Shown here: in pieces, positions 9,355 through 18,223 of the stretch | Numbering within the stretch: position 1 is the first letter of the stretch | Layout of the letters: each line of letters begins with the position of its first letter | Origin: Paraflavisolibacter caeni | GTDB lineage: Bacteria > Bacteroidota > Bacteroidia > Chitinophagales > Chitinophagaceae | Assembly (NCBI RefSeq): GCF_025628885.1 | Contig: NZ_JAOTIF010000001.1 | Location: 62,001-126,000 of the forward strand | DNA length: 64,000 nt | Reading direction: 5' to 3' | Notes under the pieces: model-generated | Database searches by the model: none | What the model was told of the DNA's origin: nothing | Seen by the model: the letters and a program-made list of their open reading frames with translations, nothing else | Program-made: the position numbers and the translations under genes

Positions 9355-10764
9355 CTATGGCGCTGTTATTTCTAACTCATTATCCCAGTTCGGTTTTACT
9401 GTTAACTTCTTCTGTATAGGGCGTGCAATTTCAGGCTGTTTTTTCTTTGGCCCGAAGAATTGACCGGGATCCCATTTGCTGTTGTTGTTGGTATCAGAAA
9501 GCATTCTCAATTCATATTCACCAGGAGGGAATAGGGCTTGGGTAAACACTCCTGATTTAACTGAAGCTGAAAAGACTACTTTATCGTTCTGAATGAACTG
9601 CAATACCGGGTTGCTGGCGGTATCCACGTTACGGATGCGAATGCGCAGGTTGCCGTAATCTGACCTTTTGCGGGTAGTGAAGGAAAGTGTATCGTCTTTT
9701 AATAATTTCCGACCTAATGTATCCTCAGCAAAATCTTTTTGAATAACCAGGTTGTATTCCGTGGCTTCTTTCCATTGCGTTTGCAAGGTCAGTATCTTTT
9801 GGGTGCTGTCTAATCCCAGTCTGTATTGAGCAACCGGGGTAAAGGTGCTGTCTGTGGTTAAGCGCATCTTCGTAGAATCGAATGAGCGTAGGGGGCGTTC
9901 AAACGTCAAGGTCAAATTCTTCAGCAAGTCCTGCTGGTTGCTTTCCAGGTTGGAAGTAAAACGGAGCCGTTTTTCGGCAGCGCCACCTCCTTTGGTTGCA
10001 GCAGGTGTCTTTTTTTTCTCTTCTTCAGCCTCTTCCTTATAAGCATATAAAGTAAAAAGGGAATCTGCCCCGGCCACAACAGGGGCATTCGCAAAGGCAA
10101 AGGCTTGTGTAGGACTCGTATAGCGACGGCTCAGGCCTGCATCGCCTATTGCATAAATAGCAAAAGTATCTTTGGGCAGGCTCCGGAAACGAAAGTTGCC
10201 TGCACTATCCAGGCGGGCAACGTAGCGGGGACGCTGTTTTACTATTGCAGAGTCATCCATGCTTTTATGCAGGACTACAATCAAGGTAGAATCTATTTTG
10301 CCTGTTTCGGCCAGGATTACCTTGCCCCTGATTTCCAGGGAGTCCAGCACCGGACCGGTAGAAAAAGTATAAACAAAGTTCTTTACAGGATTGCCTTCAT
10401 TAACGTCCTGTATCGCCTGTCCGAAATTGAAATTATAGGTCGTATTGGGTTCGAGGGTATCTCGAATCTTAATGGTAAGTGTGCGCAGGCGAGCTTCAAT
10501 AACAGGCACGTTTTCGAAGATCGGCGTAAACAACAGATTGTTCTGGACTTCTTTCAAATCAATGAATTCATTGAAAGTCAGGGTAATGCTTTTACTTTTG
10601 AAGTTAACTGTAGAATCCTTGGGCGAGGCGCTCACCAATACCGGAGGGATGGAATCCCTAGGGCCTCCAGATGGAGGAATGATATTAGCACAGCCAGGAC
10701 CGCAGATGATGCTGATAATGAAGATGAACAGAGTAAAAACTGTAAAAAGAAATTCCTTTTTCAT
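9355..10764 (-). CDS. Lipoprotein with SbsA-type Ig-like domain (Big_5)
   Basis: 469 residues. The signal ends at a lipoprotein-type Cys (Cys25, in CGPGCANIIPP). The typical GCAN-PPSGGPRDSIPPVLVSASP segment then leads into a bacterial Ig-like (Big_5) domain with the phrases ITLTFNEFIDL and PNTTYNFNFGQAIQDVNEGN. Further beta-rich repeats follow to the C-terminus, which has the family's YELRMLSDTNNNSKWDPGQF. It is probably an outer-membrane or surface lipoprotein of unknown role, widespread in Bacteroidota. The ATG at 10764 is chosen because the signal peptide begins MKKEFLF; 8 upstream codons are excluded. Confidence 0.85.
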   Translation of the reverse strand: MKKEFLFTVFTLFIFIISIICGPGCANIIPPSGGPRDSIPPVLVSASPKDSTVNFKSKSITLTFNEFIDLKEVQNNLLFTPIFENVPVIEARLRTLTIKIRDTLEPNTTYNFNFGQAIQDVNEGNPVKNFVYTFSTGPVLDSLEIRGKVILAETGKIDSTLIVVLHKSMDDSAIVKQRPRYVARLDSAGNFRFRSLPKDTFAIYAIGDAGLSRRYTSPTQAFAFANAPVVAGADSLFTLYAYKEEAEEEKKKTPAATKGGGAAEKRLRFTSNLESNQQDLLKNLTLTFERPLRSFDSTKMRLTTDSTFTPVAQYRLGLDSTQKILTLQTQWKEATEYNLVIQKDFAEDTLGRKLLKDDTLSFTTRKRSDYGNLRIRIRNVDTASNPVLQFIQNDKVVFSASVKSGVFTQALFPPGEYELRMLSDTNNNSKWDPGQFFGPKKKQPEIARPIQKKLTVKPNWDNELEITAP

Positions 10765-10850
10765 GAATAGGCGCAAACATAAACCCAAAACCGCGGATTT
10801 AACTACGGATCTTCAGGATTGAGAGGGATTGTTAGGATTTCTTTAACCGC

Positions 10851-13800
10851 TTATACCGCATTCATCGTCATCCTTCTAAAGCTGCGCTCAGGTTCATCAT
10901 CCTTGAGTTCGTGCAGGGCAATGGCCATTTTATTGGTCTTGACAAAATTGCACCAGTGACAATCTTCCTTGCCACAGCCAGTATAGAAGTCGCGGTTTTG
11001 TACTTTGTTCCAAACTGTTTTGATCTGTTCTTTTACCGTGGTGGTGTCGGCATCAGTAACCAGTACTTTCTCTTTACGGTATTGTTTCTTTTTATCAGGC
11101 TCCACGAAGTCAAACTCCACGGCGGTCACATTCCAATCTTTACTTGTTAAGTGATCTATCAGCAGTTTATAAAATACCGCCTGGCGCCAGTAGTCGCCTC
11201 CATTAGGCTCCTTATCATTTGGAGGGGCTAGTCTTTCCTTGCATTTCTCAGGGTCGCCGGTTTTATAGTCAACGATGGTGGCATCTTTTCCTCTGAATTC
11301 TATTTTATCGAGTACACCTTTCAGGCGGATCTCATCCAGCATGACATTGTTGATGCGTCTTTCGATGGATGTGACTTTATTCCAGCTATAGATATAATTG
11401 TCGTAATAGGCTAACAATATTTGCTGGCCATATTCTAGCCTGCGGGCAAATTCTTCTTTAGTAAAGCTTTCGCGATGCCGGCGCATGTACCAGGTGAAGT
11501 CGCTAATGAATTCATCTGCAGAGGGGAATCTTTCAGTTGCCTGCATCTTCCGGAACAATTGTTCAAGGGCATGGTGCACGGCGGAACCAAATTCTGCAGC
11601 TTCGTTCTTAGGCGAAGGAATGCGGACAATATTCTGGAAGTAAAAGCCAAGAGGGCATTTGAGGTAGCTATTCAGGGCTGATACACTCATAGCAAAGTTT
11701 TGCACCATGCGTTCTTCCCATTCATCTTCCAGGTGAGCCACTTCAGGCGCGGTATTGTCTTTAAACTGTAAAACATTGAATTCAGTAACAACATCTGCAT
11801 CCAGGAATATCTTTTCTGTGGGCAGGATATGGTGCTCAAAGATTTCGGCTATGAACATAGAGGGCTCCAACTGCTTGCCATCCAGGGTGTAATTAGGATA
11901 GGAGATGTACAAATGTTTCTTGGCCCTGGTAAGAGCTACATAAAACAAGCGGCGGAGTTCTTCGGTATCGTTTTGCTTGTTTTGCGTACTGAATAAAGTA
12001 TCTGGGAAACTAAAACCGCTAAATGGTTTTCTTTTCTTTTCCCAGCAACCGGAGTTGCAGCCGGTGAAGAAAACATATTCGAACTCCAGCCCTTTGGAAC
12101 CGTGTGCTGTCATCAAATTGACGCCCTTGTCGTTGCCGGCAACCTGTACCAATGGAAGAACCAGACCTTCTTTTTCCATCAGGTCGAGGCGGTTCATAAA
12201 CTCTTCGAGCTTCAATGATGGACTGCGGCGGGTTTCGTCCTTTACATGGTCGTAAAAGCCGGTGAGCAGTTGCATCAGCCATGACTTTTCGGAGCTATGC
12301 ATGATGTGTGACAGGAAACCTCCTTCCCGCACTACTTTTTCCACCAGGGATTGCAGGGTAGTATTGCTCACGGCAGTTATCAGGCCCTCTAAAATCGTAA
12401 CAGCCTCTTTGATGGCTGGCAGGATGGGCTGCGAAAACAAATCTGCTGGCGGCTGGGTCATCTTTTCGTTCAGGAACTGCCGCAGTGAAGTGCTCCTGCC
12501 TCCATGTCTTGTTTCAGCTACCTGCATGCTCGCTTTCGCAATTTCGATAGCCGGAATGTCAAACCATTCGAAATGCAGGATCTCAAACAGCATTTCGTCC
12601 CCGCTATAGGGCAGATCGTGTTCTGCCCGTAGGTAATTCAATACGAGCAACAGTTGCTGGATAAAGGGTTGGTCAATGATGTTGAGATTGCGTTTGCTGT
12701 AAAATGGCAAGCCTTTTAACCTTAAGTAGTTCGCCAGTTCTTCACCGTATTTGTTTTCACGGTAAATGATACCAATGGCATTGCCCGGAATCCCCTGTGC
12801 GACCAGTTTTTCAATTTGCAGGGTAATGTTGATCATTTCATCACGCTGCGTTTCGTATTCCTGGATGATAGGAGCGTGGATCAGGTTTTTCAATCCATCG
12901 TGACTGCACCGAAGATCCTTACTTAAACCTTCAATTTGCTTTACCAAACGTTCGTCGTTACGGTCAATCAGGGTTTTCGAAATATCTAGAATGGGTTGCG
13001 TTGAGCGGTAATTGTTGGTGAGTACCACTGTGAGCAAATCTTTTTCGTAGCTTTTGGCAAACTGCAACATGTTTTCAACGTTGGCACCCTGGAAACGGTA
13101 AATACTCTGGTCATCATCGCCAACCACAAATACATTCGGTTTATCCCAGAAGTTGATCAGAAGCTCCACGATCTTGTTTTGAGAACCGCTGGTATCCTGG
13201 TATTCATCAACCAGAATGTACTGAAACTGTTCCTGGTAGTTGCGCAGCAGGACCTCGTTCTCCTTGAAGGCATCAATCACCCAATTGATCATGTCGTCAA
13301 AGTCATAACGGTTGCGCAGGCGCATCATTTCCTGAAACCTGTTGAATTCTTTACAGGCTGCCCTCAATTTTTCCATCTTTTCCCGCTGTTCCTCGATCTT
13401 GTCTATGCGCACATCGCCTTTCTTGAACTCCCTGGTAGCCCGTTTGCAGATATACTCATCGCGCAACGGCAGGTCATCCAGGTATTCATCTATCTTCTTG
13501 CAGATAAAGTCGGATGTCCAGCCTTCGCGTTTCATCATGCTGAAAAGCGACTGCAGCGATTTGATCTCAAAATAGACATCCCCACGGTAGCGCTTCAGGG
13601 GGTGATCCTTAGGGAAAGAGTCGATCAGTTCTTTCATCAGCTCAATGCGCTCCAGGTCTGAAATTGGGTCAAGAGCAGTTTTTTCGAAGAGTGAGAGATT
13701 ATCCTGGATCACATCGTTGCAAAAAGCGTGGAAAGTATAGATGGCTACTTTGTAAGCATCAGGACCGATAAACTGTGACAGCCGCTTCCGCATAGCCACT

Positions 13801-14030
13801 ACGCCTGCATCGGTATAGGTGAGACAAAGTATATTAGAAGGTTCTATCAGGGCATCGCTTAATAAGATTTTACCAATGCGGGCACTCAGGATCTGGGTCT
13901 TTCCAGTACCCGGACCGGCAATCACCATAACGGGGCCTTCAATCTGGTCAACAGCTTTACGCTGTTGCTCATTCAAACGGTTGTATTCTTCTGTAAACTT
14001 TTTCTGGAGTTTCTCGCGGAGCAATGACAT
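10851..14030 (-). CDS. UvrD/Rep-type ATP-dependent helicase with C-terminal PD-(D/E)XK nuclease
   Basis: 1,059 residues. Superfamily 1A helicase motifs: Q motif LNEQQRKAVDQ, Walker A AGPGTGKTQIL, motif II LVDEYQDTSGSQ, motif III VGDDDQSIYRFQGA, and later LMTAHGSKGLEFEYVF and RRLFYVALTRAKKHLY. The last ~280 residues are a RecB-like nuclease: GVLDKIEFRG...ATIVDYKTGD carries the catalytic Asp/Asp-x-Lys. An upstream LKCPLGFYF Cys and the terminal CGKEDCHWC cysteines fit an AddB-like Fe-S clamp. It probably processes DNA ends or repair intermediates. A TAnnTTTG element (14042-14035) ends 4 nt before the ATG. Confidence 0.93.
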   Translation of the reverse strand: MSLLREKLQKKFTEEYNRLNEQQRKAVDQIEGPVMVIAGPGTGKTQILSARIGKILLSDALIEPSNILCLTYTDAGVVAMRKRLSQFIGPDAYKVAIYTFHAFCNDVIQDNLSLFEKTALDPISDLERIELMKELIDSFPKDHPLKRYRGDVYFEIKSLQSLFSMMKREGWTSDFICKKIDEYLDDLPLRDEYICKRATREFKKGDVRIDKIEEQREKMEKLRAACKEFNRFQEMMRLRNRYDFDDMINWVIDAFKENEVLLRNYQEQFQYILVDEYQDTSGSQNKIVELLINFWDKPNVFVVGDDDQSIYRFQGANVENMLQFAKSYEKDLLTVVLTNNYRSTQPILDISKTLIDRNDERLVKQIEGLSKDLRCSHDGLKNLIHAPIIQEYETQRDEMINITLQIEKLVAQGIPGNAIGIIYRENKYGEELANYLRLKGLPFYSKRNLNIIDQPFIQQLLLVLNYLRAEHDLPYSGDEMLFEILHFEWFDIPAIEIAKASMQVAETRHGGRSTSLRQFLNEKMTQPPADLFSQPILPAIKEAVTILEGLITAVSNTTLQSLVEKVVREGGFLSHIMHSSEKSWLMQLLTGFYDHVKDETRRSPSLKLEEFMNRLDLMEKEGLVLPLVQVAGNDKGVNLMTAHGSKGLEFEYVFFTGCNSGCWEKKRKPFSGFSFPDTLFSTQNKQNDTEELRRLFYVALTRAKKHLYISYPNYTLDGKQLEPSMFIAEIFEHHILPTEKIFLDADVVTEFNVLQFKDNTAPEVAHLEDEWEERMVQNFAMSVSALNSYLKCPLGFYFQNIVRIPSPKNEAAEFGSAVHHALEQLFRKMQATERFPSADEFISDFTWYMRRHRESFTKEEFARRLEYGQQILLAYYDNYIYSWNKVTSIERRINNVMLDEIRLKGVLDKIEFRGKDATIVDYKTGDPEKCKERLAPPNDKEPNGGDYWRQAVFYKLLIDHLTSKDWNVTAVEFDFVEPDKKKQYRKEKVLVTDADTTTVKEQIKTVWNKVQNRDFYTGCGKEDCHWCNFVKTNKMAIALHELKDDEPERSFRRMTMNAV

Positions 14031-14112
14031 AAGTCAAAGTTAGACAGGATTTGCTATTGAATTTAGCAATGTGGATAACTGGGATCGGCGTGGTAGTTGA
14101 GTGATGGTAGGG

Positions 14113-14211
14113 GTTGATACGGGGTTGTGGAAGGGTAAGTAGGGAGTTGCATTTCTATAACTTTACTATAACTTTACTGTAAGTTTTCTGTAAGTTTACT
14201 ATAAGGATATG
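14113..14211 (+). repeat. Array A: nine 11-bp tandem units upstream of the 14284 gene
   Basis: Units start at 14113, 14124, 14135, 14146, 14157, 14168, 14179, 14190 and 14201, exactly 11 bp apart. Units 5 and 6 are both ATAACTTTACT; unit 7 is GTAAGTTTTCT and unit 8 GTAAGTTTACT. Unit 9 keeps only ATAAG. Upstream units keep GTTGA, GTTGT, GTAAG and GTTGC at the same phase. Every unit begins (A/G)T, and TAA recurs in six of nine. The array ends 72 nt before the ATG and is most uniform near the gene. Since 11 is not a multiple of 3 and units carry TAA, stops fall in every frame, so it is non-coding. Confidence 0.85.
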
Positions 14212-14232
14212 GTGACCCATTAGAAAGATGCG

Positions 14233-14257
14233 CATGTTCATGTAGTTTATGAACATG
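14233..14257. promoter_or_regulatory. 9-bp dyad between array A and its gene
   Basis: CATGTTCAT (14233-14241) and ATGAACATG (14249-14257) are perfect inverted arms with a 7-nt spacer, 27 nt before the ATG. It may be an operator or a leader hairpin. Array locus B has no equivalent. Confidence 0.45.
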
Positions 14258-14283
14258 AAAACTCAAAAAGTTAAAGAAGTACT

Positions 14284-14979
14284 ATGGCAAAAAAAAGAAG
14301 CAACAGGGTGAGTACGCCTCCTCCCCCGGATGGATCGCAATACATATTGGTTAAAACCAAAGAAGGATCCTTTTGGCGGCGTAAAAGAGGCAGTGTAAAA
14401 CCTGCACCTGTAAATGATGTTTTGGCCCGCAATGCAGAAGCATCGAAAGTGACGGGGCCTGCAGCTAAAAGGATTGTGGATAAACTACGTCCTTATTTAA
14501 GAGGGCTCCGAACCGGAAGGCTTACAGTTCGTGTTATTGGGGCGTTGCGGAAAGCATTGAACCGAAAGGGAATTATTGATTTTACTTTTTTAGATGGGAT
14601 GGAATTACAGCCTGAGCATCCGTTCAATAAATTGGTATTGGATCCTTACAAGGTTGAGCAGGCAGATCGTTCGCTGCATATTTCGATACCAATTGGGAAA
14701 GGGAGGGTGAAGCAGCTTAACGGTATAGTAACTGATTATTATTTTGAAGCAATTGTAGTACAAGGTGATGCTACAAAAGATAGCGGCTTGCGTGTGGATA
14801 GTGTGGAATCGAAGGTATACTCCATTGAAGCAGATCAAAAGCTGTGTGAACTTTCTGTTGATTTGCCTGCACAGAAAGGGCCCTGGATGCTGCTGCTGAA
14901 GATCAGTAGCCTTGAAGGCAATGAAATGGCAGTGCATCCAAGGCACTATGCGATGAAGGTAGTGAAGACCGGAGAATAA
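14284..14979 (+). CDS. Array-associated protein A, unknown function
   Basis: 231 residues, no signal peptide or membrane segment. A short basic N-terminus (MAKKRSNR) and a PPPP turn lead to YILVKTKEGSFWRRKRGSV. An Asn/Lys/Arg-rich helical stretch (VNDVLARNAEASKVTGPAAK, about 44-63) and a beta-rich C-terminal half follow. The stretch from RGSVK to GALRKA aligns without gaps to RGTYK...SRMRSA of the protein at 44264-44962, sharing RG, K, A, N, VL, N, AAK, D and several Leu. The C-terminal phrases (PWMLLLKI / YYILCLKL) also match, so I infer homology. Both genes have 11-bp arrays upstream. Basic residues make nucleic-acid binding possible, but nothing proves it. Confidence 0.8.
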   Translation: MAKKRSNRVSTPPPPDGSQYILVKTKEGSFWRRKRGSVKPAPVNDVLARNAEASKVTGPAAKRIVDKLRPYLRGLRTGRLTVRVIGALRKALNRKGIIDFTFLDGMELQPEHPFNKLVLDPYKVEQADRSLHISIPIGKGRVKQLNGIVTDYYFEAIVVQGDATKDSGLRVDSVESKVYSIEADQKLCELSVDLPAQKGPWMLLLKISSLEGNEMAVHPRHYAMKVVKTGE

Positions 14980-15029
14980 TGTTTAGGTCTTATTGTCCTT
15001 GTGAAAAGGTATCGTGTTTTGCTATCAAT

Positions 15030-15830
15030 TTAATTGCTCAAGATCTTCCTGATGTTTTTTAAGTATTCAGGATGATCTGTCATTCCATTGTGCCCTTGCC
15101 TATTGATTGTAATCAGTGTGTCAGTTGTTTTTATCAATTCTCTTAGTTTGACAGAAGAGTTGTAATATATGATTTCATCTTGTTTTCCGTGTATCAGAAC
15201 AATTGGCATTTTGCATTCTTTGATGTATTTGTTTGTCTCCAGCTTGTATTTTAAAATAAATCCTGGAATGATTGGGTAATAATGCTTCATCATATCTGCA
15301 AGGCTGTAAAAAGGAGCTTGTAAGATGAGTAACCTGGGATAGTTGGTGGACGCTAGTTTAGATGCCATGCCTGTTCCGATAGAGTAGCCTAATACAATGA
15401 TCTTACCTTCAGGATATCTCTTTTTCATTTCGTTGTATGCGATTAGGACATCCTGGTGCAACTTTTTTTGGCTGGTGATAGAACCTTCACTTTTACCATA
15501 TCCCCTGTAATCTAAAATGAAGACATCATAATTCAATTCTGTATAAGTTTTAGCTACTTCTCCCCATGACCGTAGTGATCCTGCATTGCCGTGTAGATAA
15601 AAGATCAATCCTTTTGAAGTGTCTGCTTGAAACAGGATTCCATGCAATAATTTTTGGTCTTCTGTTTTGATCCTAATCTCTTCAAATGGTTGGTCAAAAT
15701 GAAAGGTATAATCCATAGGCAGTTTTTCCGGAAAGAAGATGAGTCTTTCCTGAATTAGAAATAAGACACCACATAGAACAATATAGAAAAGAAGAGGAAT
15801 GATGATAAATTTGAATAGCATATTGTTCAT
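15030..15830 (-). CDS. Membrane-anchored alpha/beta hydrolase (Bem46/YfhR-like, S33 family)
   Basis: 266 residues. One N-terminal membrane helix (about 5-27) is followed by an alpha/beta hydrolase with HGNAGSLRSWG (oxyanion region), DYRGYGKSEG, the nucleophile elbow GYSIGTGMA, an Asp in HGKQDEI and the catalytic His in RQGHNGM. Length and layout match the Bem46/YfhR group. The substrate is unknown; these are usually esterases or acyl hydrolases facing the periplasm or cytosol. It is transcribed divergently from the cyanophycinase gene, with 56 nt between starts. Confidence 0.88.
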   Translation of the reverse strand: MNNMLFKFIIIPLLFYIVLCGVLFLIQERLIFFPEKLPMDYTFHFDQPFEEIRIKTEDQKLLHGILFQADTSKGLIFYLHGNAGSLRSWGEVAKTYTELNYDVFILDYRGYGKSEGSITSQKKLHQDVLIAYNEMKKRYPEGKIIVLGYSIGTGMASKLASTNYPRLLILQAPFYSLADMMKHYYPIIPGFILKYKLETNKYIKECKMPIVLIHGKQDEIIYYNSSVKLRELIKTTDTLITINRQGHNGMTDHPEYLKNIRKILSN

Positions 15831-15886
15831 GGGGAGGCGTTATTTTGGATGAGTCATTTGTTAAAATTCATAGTATGTAGACAAAT

Positions 15887-16801
15887 ATGCTAAAATACAA
15901 AACAAGACAACCCAATATGATCATACCAAACGGCAAATTGATAGCAGTTGGAGGGGCGGAACAAAGAGTGACAAAACACCTGGTGTCAGGTTTGGGTACC
16001 AAAGAACTGGCGCACTTTATAGAGAATGGTATCCTCCGTCGTATTGTTGATGAGGCTGGAGGGGTAAATGCCAGGATAGAAGTGATCACAACGGCCTCTT
16101 CAATTCCTGTTGAAAGAGGAAATGAATACCTGGAATCTTTTGCTACTATTGGTTGTCAGAATGTTGGTGTGATGCATATTCGCAGCCGTGCGGATATTAA
16201 TGAGGGCTATTTTCAACGGATCAGGGATTGCGATGGTATAATGTTCACTGGCGGTACACAAAAGCGCCTGGGTACAGTATTTCATAAAACCGAGTTCCTT
16301 CATGCCATCAGGAGTCGTTATCAGAAAGAGCATTTATTGGTAGCCGGCACTTCTGCCGGTGCTATGGCTATGGGCTTGGTCATGATCTATAAAGGCACAG
16401 CTATGTTTACTCATCTGAAAGGTCATGTAAAGATCATGCATGGGTTGCACTTTATCGATAATGTCATTTTCGACTCCCATTTTGAAAGGAGTGGCCGCTT
16501 TGCGCGGCTGGCACAGGTAGTTGCATTGCATCCGGAAAGCATTGGCATTGGCCTAGGAGAAGATACCGGTATTGTAGTTTCAGAAGGAAATCATATAGAG
16601 GTGATCGGTAGTGGTTGGGTTACGATTATTGATGGAAGTGAGATGAGACATTCAGACATTTTGGATATACAAGACAATCATACGCCCAGTATGGAAAATG
16701 TAAAAGTTCATATCTGTAAAAAAGGAAATGGTTTTCTAATAGAGGAAAGAAGGTTCCTGAAAGAGGTGCGAGCCCCCAAGCACACCCCCGGCTCCGCCTG
16801 A
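15887..16801 (+). CDS. cphB: Cyanophycinase (peptidase family S51)
   Basis: 304 residues. S51 features: GKLIAVGGAEQ at the N-terminus, MFTGGTQKRL (about 119-128), the nucleophile Ser156 in AGTSAGAMAMG, and DSHFERSGRFARL. It would hydrolyse cyanophycin (multi-Arg-poly-Asp) to beta-Asp-Arg dipeptides; no cyanophycin synthetase gene is in the window. A second Met at residue 11 (15917) could be the true start. The last ~10 codons (RAPKHTPGSA) and the TGA lie in or next to a 47-bp dispersed hairpin repeat (16784-16830), so the original C-terminus has probably been replaced. Confidence 0.92.
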   Translation: MLKYKTRQPNMIIPNGKLIAVGGAEQRVTKHLVSGLGTKELAHFIENGILRRIVDEAGGVNARIEVITTASSIPVERGNEYLESFATIGCQNVGVMHIRSRADINEGYFQRIRDCDGIMFTGGTQKRLGTVFHKTEFLHAIRSRYQKEHLLVAGTSAGAMAMGLVMIYKGTAMFTHLKGHVKIMHGLHFIDNVIFDSHFERSGRFARLAQVVALHPESIGIGLGEDTGIVVSEGNHIEVIGSGWVTIIDGSEMRHSDILDIQDNHTPSMENVKVHICKKGNGFLIEERRFLKEVRAPKHTPGSA

Positions 16802-16830
16802 GGCGGAGAGCGTCAGCGCTCAGGGCTCAC
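16784..16830 (-). repeat. 47-bp double-hairpin dispersed repeat, copy 1
   Basis: Two adjacent dyads: CTCCGCCT/AGGCGGAG (16792-16799 and 16801-16808) and GAGCG/CGCTC just after. The reverse complement matches 40853-40899 over its whole length with only a few changes and two single-base indels. It overlaps the end of the cyanophycinase gene and ends 27 nt before the NDH-2 stop codon, so it may also serve as their shared terminator. Confidence 0.85.
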
Positions 16831-16856
16831 TTTATTAGTTGTTACAAATGGCGTTT

Positions 16857-18137
16857 CTAACAGTTTTTATCTTGCTCGCGAGGTCTGATGATAAGCCTAA
16901 GCGTTGGATCGTTGGTAATAAACGACCAGAACCAGGTAAAGGCTAGGCGCAATTTATTACGGAATCCTATGAGCGGAATGATATGAATGAACAGCCAAAT
17001 GGCCCAGGCAATAAAACCTTTAAAGAAAACTTTGGGCAGGTCAGCAACAGCTTTGTATTTGGAGATAATGGCCATACTGCCTTTGTCATTGTAAACAAAA
17101 GGTTTTAAAGGTTTGTTGTCGAGTATCCTTTTTAAATTATCTGCCAGCAACTGTCCTCCCTGGATCGCGACCTGGGCCAATTGAGGGTGACCATTCGGAT
17201 ATCTTTCGTCATGAGTTTGCAAAGCAATATCTCCCAAGGCAAAAATGTTATGTGTACCCTTTACTTTATTGTATTCATCAGCCATGATCCTTCTGGAGCG
17301 CCCAATGATTTCCTTGGGCAAGCCAGGTACTTCACGGCCAATAACCCCGGAAGCCCAGATCAAAACCGTTGTATCAATAGATTCCCCATTACTTAATATT
17401 ACTTTTCCATCAACATAATCTTTTACTGCAGTGTTCCTGATAATGCGTACACCCAGTTTTGTTAAAACCTCAGTCGCTTCTTCCTGCGATTTTTTGCTCA
17501 TAGGACCCAGAAGCACAGGACCCGCATCAATTAAGTAAAGGTGCGACCTGAGATCCCTGATCTCGGGGTATTCCTTTTCTGCAATATATCGTCCCAATTC
17601 AGCCAGCATACCTGCCAATTCCACACCGGTGGGGCCGCCCCCGGCAATAACAATGTTGAGGTGTTTTTCCTTTTCTTTTATATCATCTGTTCGCACAGCC
17701 TTTTCCATGTTCAGCAAAAGATGATTGCGCAGATTCAAGGCGTCATCAATTGTTTTCATTGGTAAGGATAGCTCCTGCACGTTGACCATCCCAAAAAAGT
17801 TGCTTTCAGTCCCCACTCCTAATATCAGGTAGTCATATTCCAGTTTGCAATAATCAGTTTCAATGGTATTTTGTTCCGGATTCACCTTTAGCAGTTTACC
17901 CATGTGGAACCGCAGATTTTCTTTTTCCTGGAATAATCGCCTGAAAGGATAACTAATGTTCGATGGCTCGATAAATGCTGTTGCTACCTGGTAAAGCAGG
18001 GGAGGGAAGAAGTGGTAATTGTTGATGTCTACAAGCGTAATATGAAAACGTTTGTCTTTAGATAACTTCTTGATCAGATTAATTCCGGCAAATCCACCCC
18101 CTACTATGATTACTCTTTTTATCGCCTGGTCTCGCAT
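16857..18137 (-). CDS. Type II NADH dehydrogenase (NDH-2, FAD-dependent)
   Basis: 426 residues. Two Rossmann folds: RVIIVGGGFAGINLIKKL at the N-terminus (FAD) and NIVIAGGGPTGVELAGML in the middle (NADH). TVLIWASGV and the FAD-binding ALGDIALQ complete the pattern. The C-terminus has a hydrophobic amphipathic stretch (FKGFIAWAIWLFIHIIPLIGF), as in membrane-associated NDH-2, which passes electrons from NADH to quinone without pumping protons. The ATG at 18137 is chosen because the fold starts at once; 21 upstream codons in the open frame look non-homologous. Confidence 0.93.
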   Translation of the reverse strand: MRDQAIKRVIIVGGGFAGINLIKKLSKDKRFHITLVDINNYHFFPPLLYQVATAFIEPSNISYPFRRLFQEKENLRFHMGKLLKVNPEQNTIETDYCKLEYDYLILGVGTESNFFGMVNVQELSLPMKTIDDALNLRNHLLLNMEKAVRTDDIKEKEKHLNIVIAGGGPTGVELAGMLAELGRYIAEKEYPEIRDLRSHLYLIDAGPVLLGPMSKKSQEEATEVLTKLGVRIIRNTAVKDYVDGKVILSNGESIDTTVLIWASGVIGREVPGLPKEIIGRSRRIMADEYNKVKGTHNIFALGDIALQTHDERYPNGHPQLAQVAIQGGQLLADNLKRILDNKPLKPFVYNDKGSMAIISKYKAVADLPKVFFKGFIAWAIWLFIHIIPLIGFRNKLRLAFTWFWSFITNDPTLRLIIRPREQDKNC

Positions 18138-18223
18138 GTTTCGTTCTTTTGGCCAATGTAAATAAAAAATCATACCCGGAATTCCGGGTATGATGGACAA
18201 TTAATGCTGGCCGGGGGAGGTAT

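Noticed and set aside
14113-14211. Array A as iterons of a replication origin
   Set aside because: No initiator gene, DnaA boxes or partition genes are nearby; the linked protein does not resemble a Rep protein.
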